DNA of 12,014 nt from Oscillospiraceae bacterium (lineage in GTDB: Bacteria > Bacillota > Clostridia > Oscillospirales > UBA929), in assembly GCA_031258665.1 (NCBI GenBank), contig JAIRML010000095.1:1-12014 (forward strand), written 5' to 3'. The notes under the pieces were generated by a model. The model worked only from the letters and a program-made list of their open reading frames with translations, ran no database searches and was not told the DNA's origin. Shown here one piece after another: positions 6,577 through 12,014 of the stretch (its first letter is position 1; each line of letters begins with the position of its first letter). A program made the translations under genes and the position numbers.

Positions 6577-7971
6577 TTAAAATTCCGCCGAACCGCTGAT
6601 GCGGGGAAACGCAATGACATCGCGGATGTTGGCCATGCCTGTGAGATACATGAGCATACGCTCAAAACCAAGCCCGAACCCCGCGTGCCTGACCCCTCCG
6701 AAGCGCCGCAAGTCCAGGTACCAGGCGTAATCCGCCTCCGCGAGGCCGAGCGCCCGCATACGCGCCGCCAGCACATCGGCGCGCTCCTCACGCTGGCTGC
6801 CACCGACAAGTTCGCCCACGGCCGGCACCAGCAGGTCCATGGCCGCCACAGTCTTTCCGTCGTCGTTTTGCCGCATGTAGAAGGCCTTGATTTCTCTGGG
6901 GTAGTCTGTGACAAAGACAGGCTTTTGCGCCACTTGCTCCGTCAAAAACCGCTCATGCTCTGTCTGCAGATCGCTGCCCCAGGAGACAGGATAGGTGAAC
7001 CGGTCCGCCGCCCGCGCCAGTGCCTCCATCGCCTCGGTGTATGTCATGCGGCCGAACGCGCTGTCCCGCACAAGCATCAGCCGTGCCAGCAGCGTCGGGT
7101 CGATAAAACTGTTAAAAAATTCCATTTCATCCGGGCACGCTTCCAGCACGCGCGCGATGATGTGTTTCACCAGATCCTCGGCCAGGCGCATGTCATCGCG
7201 CAGGTCGGCAAAGGCGATCTCCGGTTCAATCATCCAAAACTCCGCGGCGTGACGCGGTGTGTTGGAGTTTTCCGCGCGGAAAGTGGGTCCAAAGGTATAT
7301 GTCTTCGCAAACGCCAGGGCAAAGGCCTCGGCCTCCAACTGCCCCGACACGGTGAGACCCGTCTGCTTGCCAAAGAAATCCTTCGAAAAATCCACTCGCC
7401 CGTCCGGCGTCCGCGGCGGCGCGTCCGGATCCAGCGTCGTCACCCGGAACATCTCCCCCGCCCCTTCGGCGTCCGACGCGGTGATGATGGGCGTGTGGAC
7501 CAAAACAAAGCCCCGGCGGTGGAAAAAATCGTGTATGGCAAACGCGGCTTCGCTGCGCACGCGAAACACGGACTGAAATGTTCGGGCGCGCGGCCGCAGA
7601 TGCGCCACGGTGCGCAGGTACTCCATGGAGTGGCGCTTCTTTTGGAGCGGATAGTCCGACGCGCAGGCGCCCTCGATCTCGACGGACCGGGCCCGGATTT
7701 CAAAGGGTTGGCGGGCCTGTGGTGTCAGCACCAGTTCCCCCCGCACGAGGACCGCCGCCCCCGCGCCCAATTTGGACAGCGCGGCAAACTCCGGCAGCGA
7801 CGCGTCGGCCACCACTTGCACAGCCCGCACCGTCGAGCCGTCGCCAAGCTCCAAAAATGCGAGGGTCTTCCCGGCGCGCACGGTGCGCAGCCAGCCGCGC
7901 AGGGCCACTGTCCGCCCGCCGCGGGCGGGCGCGTCCCGGAGGAGCGCCCGCACCTCCACCCACTCTGTCAT
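6577..7971 (-). CDS. asnS: asparaginyl-tRNA synthetase
   Basis: AsnRS charges tRNA-Asn with asparagine; it is a class IIb synthetase. The 464-residue length is standard. An N-terminal OB-fold anticodon-binding domain (about 20-105, with VALRGWLRTVRAGK) precedes the catalytic domain: motif 1 near 150-164 (HRRGFVLVHTPIIT), the GQLEAEAFA segment at 210-218, motif 2 FRAENSNTPRHAAEF at 231-245 followed by MIEPE, and motif 3 GFGLGFERMLMYLTG at 431-445. The Asn-type motif 2 argues against AspRS or LysRS. The sequence after motif 3 reads RDVIAFPR, where DVIPFPR is usual. The ATG at 7971 overlaps the leuB stop (ATGA), so translation is probably coupled to leuB and asnS belongs to the branched-chain operon. 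It is followed by repeat copy 3. Confidence 0.97.
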   Translation of the reverse strand: MTEWVEVRALLRDAPARGGRTVALRGWLRTVRAGKTLAFLELGDGSTVRAVQVVADASLPEFAALSKLGAGAAVLVRGELVLTPQARQPFEIRARSVEIEGACASDYPLQKKRHSMEYLRTVAHLRPRARTFQSVFRVRSEAAFAIHDFFHRRGFVLVHTPIITASDAEGAGEMFRVTTLDPDAPPRTPDGRVDFSKDFFGKQTGLTVSGQLEAEAFALAFAKTYTFGPTFRAENSNTPRHAAEFWMIEPEIAFADLRDDMRLAEDLVKHIIARVLEACPDEMEFFNSFIDPTLLARLMLVRDSAFGRMTYTEAMEALARAADRFTYPVSWGSDLQTEHERFLTEQVAQKPVFVTDYPREIKAFYMRQNDDGKTVAAMDLLVPAVGELVGGSQREERADVLAARMRALGLAEADYAWYLDLRRFGGVRHAGFGLGFERMLMYLTGMANIRDVIAFPRISGSAEF

Positions 7972-9035
7972 GATGTCAACGCCTCCGCAATCAGCGCCCC
8001 GAAGGCGCGGGTACCCACCGGGGTGTCAGCCGGGCCGGCCAGGTCGGCCGTCTTGCGCGGCCCGGTCATCGCCGACAGCACCGCCGACGCCACACATTCG
8101 GCCTCCCGCGGGAGGCCGAATGTGTGGCGCAGCATCAGCGCGCAGGAAAGCACGGCAGCCACCGGATTGGCCCGATCTCGCCCGGCGATGTCCGGCGCGG
8201 AGCCGTGGACCGGCTCATACAGACCAAAATAACCCTCCCCCAGGCTCGCGGACGGCAGCAGACCGATGGAGCCGGTGATCGCGCCCGCCTCATCCGACAG
8301 GATGTCCCCAAACATGTTCTCCGTGACCAGCACGTCGAAGGCGCCGGGGCGGCGCACAAGCTGCATGGCGGCGTTGTCCACCAACATATCCTCATACGCC
8401 ACGTCCGGGTACTCCGCGCGCAGCCGGTGCATGACGGCGCGCCACAGGCGGGACGTATCCAGCACATTGGCTTTGTCCACACTGGTGAGACGGCCGCGGC
8501 GCGCGCGCGCCAACGCGAAGGCGCGCCGGCCCACCCGCACCACCTCGCGCTCCGAATAGACCATTGTGTCGAAACCGGCGCCCGCCTCCGTACGTCCGCG
8601 CGCGCCGTAATACAGGCCCCCGGTGAGCTCCCGCACGATCAAGATGTCAAACGCGCCGCCCGAGACCTCCGGCTTCAGCGGGCTGGCCGCCTGCAAACAC
8701 GGGTACAGCACGGCCGGCCGCAAGTTGGCGTACAATTCCAGCGCGGCGCGCAGCCTCAGCAGACCCGCCTCCGGCCGCAGATGGGCCGGGTTTTCGTCCC
8801 ACTGTGGGCCGCCGACGGCGCCCAGCAACACGGCGTCGGCGGCCCGGCACCGCGCCACCGTCTCCTCCGGCAGCGGAACACCCAGTGTCTCCAGCGCGTG
8901 CCCGCCGACCGGGGCCTCCTCAAAGGAGAATGTGTGGCCAAAGCGTCGTCCCACCGCCTCCAGCACCGGGCGGCACACCGCGATCACCTCGGGCCCGACG
9001 CCGTCGCCGGGCAACAACACAATGTGCCCGTTCAT
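7968..9035 (-). CDS. leuB: 3-isopropylmalate dehydrogenase
   Basis: LeuB oxidatively decarboxylates 3-isopropylmalate to 2-ketoisocaproate in leucine synthesis and can act on 3-methylmalate (giving 2-oxobutyrate) in the citramalate route. The protein is 355 residues. Motifs: LLPGDGVGPEV at 7-17, LLRLRAALELYANLRP at 92-107 with the substrate-binding Arg residues, RELTGGLYYG at 135-144, SVDKANVL at 185-192 with the catalytic Lys188, and TENMFGDILSDEAGAITGS (238-256) with the metal-binding Asp residues. ATG 9035 has GGGAGG 7 nt upstream and overlaps the leuD stop; its own stop overlaps the asnS start. Codons 303-316 are an exact 42-bp palindrome, yet the encoded residues RHTFGLPREAECVA fit the family's usual sequence here, so the gene appears intact. 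Confidence 0.97.
   Translation of the reverse strand: MNGHIVLLPGDGVGPEVIAVCRPVLEAVGRRFGHTFSFEEAPVGGHALETLGVPLPEETVARCRAADAVLLGAVGGPQWDENPAHLRPEAGLLRLRAALELYANLRPAVLYPCLQAASPLKPEVSGGAFDILIVRELTGGLYYGARGRTEAGAGFDTMVYSEREVVRVGRRAFALARARRGRLTSVDKANVLDTSRLWRAVMHRLRAEYPDVAYEDMLVDNAAMQLVRRPGAFDVLVTENMFGDILSDEAGAITGSIGLLPSASLGEGYFGLYEPVHGSAPDIAGRDRANPVAAVLSCALMLRHTFGLPREAECVASAVLSAMTGPRKTADLAGPADTPVGTRAFGALIAEALTS
8088..8129. repeat. perfect 42-bp palindrome inside leuB
   Basis: The arms 8088-8108 and 8109-8129 are exact reverse complements over all 21 bases with no spacer; the centre is CCCG/CGGG. The palindrome matches leuB codons 303-316 exactly in frame. In leuB mRNA it could form a hairpin of about 19 bp. 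The bases just outside (A at 8087, C at 8130) do not pair. Confidence 0.95.
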
Positions 9036-9565
9036 ATCGCGCCTCCCCCGGCGGCGTCCGCACCGCCCGGCGACGGCGTGCCCAGGCCGCCGCCCGTCCG
9101 GGCGATCCACGGCAGCAGACCGCCGGCGTCGATGATGCCGCGCACAAACGGCGGCAGGGGCCGCGCCGCAAAGACACGGCCCGTGGTCCTGTTCTCAATC
9201 CGGCCCGTCGCGATGTCCGCCGTCACCTCGTCGCCCGGAGAGATCCCGGCGACGGCCTCCGGACACTCCAGAATGGGCAGACCAATGTTGATCGCGTTGC
9301 GGTAAAAGATGCGGGCGAAGCTCCCGGCGATCACGCAGGACACCCGGCAGGCGCGCAACGCCAGCGGCGCGTGCTCCCGGGACGACCCACAGCCAAAATT
9401 TTGCCCGGCCACCACGATATCGCCCGGCGCCACCTTCCCCGCGAAGTCCGCGTCGATGTCCTCCATACAGTGGGCGGCCAGCGACTCCGGGTCGCTGCGC
9501 GCCAGATAACGCGCCGGAATGATGACGTCCGTGTCCACATTGTCCCCATATACAAAGATACCCAC
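9032..9565 (-). CDS. leuD: 3-isopropylmalate dehydratase small subunit
   Basis: LeuD is the swivelling small subunit of isopropylmalate isomerase and works with LeuC; the pair can also isomerise citramalate to 3-methylmalate. With the GTG start at 9565 the product has 177 residues. Visible motifs are GDNVDTDVIIPARYL at 7-21, GQNFGCGSSREHAPLAL at 54-70 (the substrate-loop signature), FARIFYRNAINIGLP at 83-97 and a Gly-rich tail at 157-176. The exact start is uncertain: GTG 9565 fits the usual beginning of the family and has a GGAGAGGGGG tract at rather long spacing, while the frame stays open upstream through repeat copy 4 to a TTG at 9637 without a ribosome binding site. The stop overlaps the leuB ATG (ATGA). 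It lies 85 nt after leuC, the gap being occupied by the repeat. Confidence 0.92.
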   Translation of the reverse strand: MGIFVYGDNVDTDVIIPARYLARSDPESLAAHCMEDIDADFAGKVAPGDIVVAGQNFGCGSSREHAPLALRACRVSCVIAGSFARIFYRNAINIGLPILECPEAVAGISPGDEVTADIATGRIENRTTGRVFAARPLPPFVRGIIDAGGLLPWIARTGGGLGTPSPGGADAAGGGAI

Positions 9566-9606
9566 GCCAAAAACGCCCCCTCTCCGCCGGAAAACCCGGT
9601 CGGATC

Positions 9607-9644
9607 TTTGTTTTTTGTTGCCGCTTCGCGGCAGCAAGGTGCTG
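9607..9644 (-). repeat. half copy of the two-hairpin repeat (copy 4), inverted
   Basis: On the minus strand this reads CAGCACCTTGCTGCCGC-GAA-GCGGC and then AACAAAAAACAAAG, matching the first half of copies 1-3 before diverging. The second hairpin is absent. It fills the leuC-leuD gap and is oriented opposite to the other three copies. Its frame is open into leuD. Confidence 0.75.
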
Positions 9645-9650
9645 CCCGCG

Positions 9651-10901
9651 TCACGGCGCGGCGATGTGACCCGCCACGGCGGAGGCGGCGGCCACGGAGG
9701 GGCCGGCCAGGTAGATCTCCGACGTCACATGCCCCATGCGCCCGACGAAATTTCGATTCGTCGTAGAGACACACACCTCCCCCTCGTCGAGGATCCCCAT
9801 ATGTCCGCCGAGGCAGGGCCCGCAGGTGGGCGTGGACACAGCGGCGCCCGCTTCCACAAACACCTCCAGCAGGCCCTCCCGCAGCGACCGCAGGTAGACC
9901 TCCTGGGAGGCCGGGATCACGAGGCAGCGCACACCGTCACACACGCGGCGGCCCCGCAGGATCTCCGCGGCCGCGCGCATGTCCTCCAGCCGCCCATTGG
10001 TGCAGGACCCGATGACCACCTGCGAGACGGACACATGGGAGAGTTCCGACGCCGGACGCACACGCGACGGCAGATGGGGGCAGGCCACCAGCGGCGTGAG
10101 CGCGCCCAAGTCGATGGTGACCGTCCGCTCGTAAACGGCGTCTTCGTCGGCGGTGTAGGCCGTCCAGCGCCGCGCGGCGCGCCCCGCCAGATAGGCCCGG
10201 GTCGTGTCGTCCACGGGGAAGAGACCGTTTTTGGCCCCGCATTCGATCGCCATGTTCGCAACCGTGAAACGGTCGTCCATCGACAGAGATGCGACACCCG
10301 GCCCTCCGAACTCCAGGGACAGATAACGTGCGCCGTCCACTCCCAGCAGCCCGATGAGATACAGGACGACATCTTTGCCGCACAGCGGCCGCACGAGCGC
10401 CCCCGCGAGCTCGATCCGGATCGCGGCGGGCACCTTAAACCAGGCCCGCCCCGTCGCCATACCGGCTGCCATGTCGGTGCTGCCCACGCCGGTGGAAAAC
10501 GCGCCCAGCGCGCCGTAAGTGCAGGTGTGGGAGTCCGCGCCAATGATCACCTCGCCGGGCGCCGCCAGCCCCTTTTCCGGCAACAGTGTGTGTTCGACAC
10601 CCATGGCCCCCACATCATAAAAATGTTCGATCGCGTGCCGTCTGGCAAACGCACGCACGGCGCTGCACTGACGGGCGGCGGCGATGTCCTTGTTGGGCGT
10701 AAAATGGTCCAGCACCAGGGCAATCTTGCCTCGGTCGAAGACGCTGTCACACCCGGCCCGCGCCATCTCCCGGATGGCGACCGGCGCCGTAATGTCGTTG
10801 CCGAGCACCAGATCGACGGGCATCGTGAGCAGCTCACCCGCCGTCACCGCGCCCCGGCCCGCATGGGCCGCCAATATCTTCTGCGTCGCCGTCATACCCA
10901 C
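9651..10901 (-). CDS. leuC: 3-isopropylmalate dehydratase large subunit
   Basis: LeuC carries the 4Fe-4S cluster of isopropylmalate isomerase (aconitase superfamily). The product is 416 residues, the compact form seen in many Clostridia and archaea rather than the roughly 465-residue enterobacterial form. Motifs: DHFTPNKD at 65-72, GADSHTCTYGALGAFSTGVG at 121-140, GSCTNGR at 298-304 with cluster ligand Cys300, TPTCGPCLGGH at 357-367 with Cys360 and Cys363, and TTNRNFVGRMG at 380-390. The family also contains homoaconitases, but the operon supports isopropylmalate/citramalate use. The start is GTG 10901 (M-G-M-T), favoured by AGGAGGG 7 nt upstream; ATG 10895 is the alternative. The cimA stop is 191 nt upstream because of the tandem duplication described separately. 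Confidence 0.95.
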   Translation of the reverse strand: MGMTATQKILAAHAGRGAVTAGELLTMPVDLVLGNDITAPVAIREMARAGCDSVFDRGKIALVLDHFTPNKDIAAARQCSAVRAFARRHAIEHFYDVGAMGVEHTLLPEKGLAAPGEVIIGADSHTCTYGALGAFSTGVGSTDMAAGMATGRAWFKVPAAIRIELAGALVRPLCGKDVVLYLIGLLGVDGARYLSLEFGGPGVASLSMDDRFTVANMAIECGAKNGLFPVDDTTRAYLAGRAARRWTAYTADEDAVYERTVTIDLGALTPLVACPHLPSRVRPASELSHVSVSQVVIGSCTNGRLEDMRAAAEILRGRRVCDGVRCLVIPASQEVYLRSLREGLLEVFVEAGAAVSTPTCGPCLGGHMGILDEGEVCVSTTNRNFVGRMGHVTSEIYLAGPSVAAASAVAGHIAAP

Positions 10902-10922
10902 AGTCTCACCCTCCTGTCCGCC

Positions 10923-10970
10923 TCAACCCATGATATGGCAGTGGTACTCCATCGAATCCGCCAGAGCCTC
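10923..10970 (-). pseudogene. orphaned 3' end of cimA (probable original C-terminus)
   Basis: This fragment repeats the last codons of cimA: read in the cimA frame it gives EALADSMEYHCH and then IMG and a TGA at 10923. It has no start or ribosome binding site of its own. The stop lies 21 nt before the leuC GTG, a normal operon spacing, so this was probably the original end of cimA before the 85-bp units separated it from the gene. Confidence 0.55.
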
Positions 10971-11140
10971 ACAAAACACCCCTGTGTTTTACAAAAAAAT
11001 CACGTTCCTATGTCTCTTGGTGACAGTGGTACTCCATCGAATCCGCCAGAGCCCCACAAAACACCTCTGTGTTTTACAAAAAAATCACGTTCCTATGTCT
11101 CTTGATGGCAGTGGTACTCCATCGAATCCGCCAGAGCCTC
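10939..11140. repeat. 85-bp tandem duplication at the cimA 3' end, about 2.4 units
   Basis: Units begin at 10939, 11024 and 11109 with CAGTGGTACTCCATCGAATC. The first two are 85 bp and differ at about four positions; the third matches for 32 bp and then continues as cimA coding sequence. Each full unit has the cimA C-terminal codons plus a roughly 50-nt AT-rich segment containing AAAACAC-CYCT-GTGTTTT, a 7-bp hairpin, and a run of seven A (T on the minus strand). The T-run precedes the hairpin in the direction of transcription, so it is not a standard terminator. This fills the 191-nt cimA-leuC gap. Confidence 0.92.
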
Positions 11141-12014
11141 GAAGCTGGCGCGGATGATGTCTTGGGAGACACCCACTGTTGTCCAGACCTCCCGGCCGTC
11201 GGTTGAAGTGATAAGCACCCGCACCCGCGCGCCCGTGGCCTCGGCGGCATCTAACACACGCACCTTGTAGTCGATCAGCCGGACACCCGCCACCTGTGGA
11301 TAAAACACCTCCAGCGCGCGGCGCAGCGCGCGGTCGAGCGCGTGCACCGGACCATTCCCCTCGGCCGCCGAAATCTCCTCCCGCTCCCCCACCCGAATCT
11401 TGATGACCGCGGTGGCGGAAAGATGCGGGCGGTGTTCGCCGATGATCTTGAAGTGGAGCAGCTCAAAGCACGGCCGGTACGTACCGGTCAACCGGCGCAG
11501 CACGAGGTCGAAGCTGGCCTCCGCCGCCTCGTACTGGTAGCCCTCATGCTCCTTCTCCTTGAGCCGCCGCAGCGCGGCCAGCAGCGTCGGGCTGTCCCGG
11601 GTCACCGAAGAATCGTAGGCTTGCAGACGCGGCAGCAACGCCGCCCGCCCGGCCATCTCCGACGTCAGCATCCGGCGGCGGTTGCCCACCAGCGCCGGGT
11701 CGATGTGCTCAAACGTGGCCGGCAGCTTGGCCACGCCGTCGAGGTGCATCCCGGCTTTGTGCGCAAACGCGCCGGCGCCCACATAGGGCGCGCCGTCCGG
11801 GATGATCACATTCGCCACCTCGGCGACCTGGCGGGCGGCGTGCGTGAGCCGGGCCAGCTCCGGGAGACAGCGGTACCCCCCTTTGCCCTGCAAATTGGCG
11901 ATCAGGCAGGCCAGCGACACATTGCCGCACCGCTCGCCGATGCCGTTGATCGTGCCCTGCACATGCCTGGCCCCCGCCTGGACAGCCATCAGAGACGAGG
12001 CAACCGCCATACCG
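11093..12014 (-). CDS. cimA: citramalate synthase (LeuA-like), 3' part only
   Basis: The N-terminal part lies beyond the window; 306 complete codons are visible. CimA condenses pyruvate with acetyl-CoA to (R)-citramalate, the first step of the threonine-independent isoleucine route. Visible: the end of the DRE-TIM catalytic domain with HVQGTINGIGERCGN (near visible residues 18-32), FAHKAGMHLDGVAK (near 83-96), the linker EHEGYQYEAAEASFDL (near 155-170), and a C-terminal LeuA-type regulatory dimer domain over the last 120 residues or so. The EGYQ-EAAEASF linker is typical of the citramalate synthase subgroup and not of ordinary 2-isopropylmalate synthase; this decides the call, but substrate preference cannot be proved here. 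The last residues QET before TAG 11093 come from duplicated DNA; a downstream copy of the 3' end reads IMG instead. It leads leuC-leuD-leuB-asnS. Confidence 0.87.
   Translation of the reverse strand, partial: GMAVASSLMAVQAGARHVQGTINGIGERCGNVSLACLIANLQGKGGYRCLPELARLTHAARQVAEVANVIIPDGAPYVGAGAFAHKAGMHLDGVAKLPATFEHIDPALVGNRRRMLTSEMAGRAALLPRLQAYDSSVTRDSPTLLAALRRLKEKEHEGYQYEAAEASFDLVLRRLTGTYRPCFELLHFKIIGEHRPHLSATAVIKIRVGEREEISAAEGNGPVHALDRALRRALEVFYPQVAGVRLIDYKVRVLDAAEATGARVRVLITSTDGREVWTTVGVSQDIIRASFEALADSMEYHCHQET

Noticed and set aside
6448..8232. 594-codon open frame on the plus strand
   Set aside because: It runs antisense through asnS, which is a certain gene; long antisense frames are expected in GC-rich coding DNA, and its translation is Arg/His/Pro-rich without motifs.
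9519..11105. 528-codon open frame on the plus strand
   Set aside because: It is antisense to leuC and leuD and crosses the 85-bp repeats, with low-complexity composition and no recognisable domain.
10939..11140. CRISPR-like array at the cimA-leuC junction
   Set aside because: The supposed spacers are almost identical to each other, so the whole 85-bp unit is a tandem duplication that includes cimA coding sequence.

Overview
The window is about 12 kb of GC-rich DNA (well above 60% G+C by eye). It carries ten protein-coding genes, all on the minus strand and tightly packed. Gene content, AGGAGG-type ribosome binding sites, several GTG/TTG starts, an ECF-type vitamin transporter, a type III pantothenate kinase and a short TyrA without an ACT domain suggest a high-GC anaerobic Firmicute (Clostridia, perhaps an Oscillospiraceae/Ruminococcaceae relative). 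No close species can be named from the sequence alone.

In transcription order (right to left) there are three blocks. Block 1 (12014 to 6577) is a branched-chain amino acid operon followed by a tRNA synthetase: cimA (3' part only), leuC, leuD, leuB and asnS. leuD/leuB and leuB/asnS overlap by 4 bases (ATGA). Together CimA and LeuCDB could make 2-oxobutyrate from pyruvate and acetyl-CoA for isoleucine, and LeuCDB would also serve leucine. Block 2 (6423 to 3695) holds larC, started by TTG, then a strong sigma-70-type promoter whose -35 box overlaps the larC stop codon, then an ECF transporter S component (probably for pantothenate) and coaX. Block 3 (3646 to 1) starts with a second strong promoter, a leader of about 410 nt ending in an intrinsic terminator just upstream of tyrA, then tyrA, aroB and aroA (3' end cut by the window), which act in the shikimate and tyrosine pathway.

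The parts not explained by ordinary metabolism lie between and inside the genes. (a) A family of repeats of about 66-70 bp with two hairpins occurs three times in full (3391-3460, 3550-3616, 6487-6556) and once as an inverted half copy (9607-9644). (b) A perfect 42-bp palindrome lies in frame inside leuB. (c) An 85-bp tandem duplication has copied the 3' end of cimA and apparently replaced its original C-terminus. (d) The tyrA leader looks like a transcription attenuator. I found no new multi-gene system, phage, transposase, CRISPR array or RNA gene; the novelty is in the repeat and regulatory DNA.
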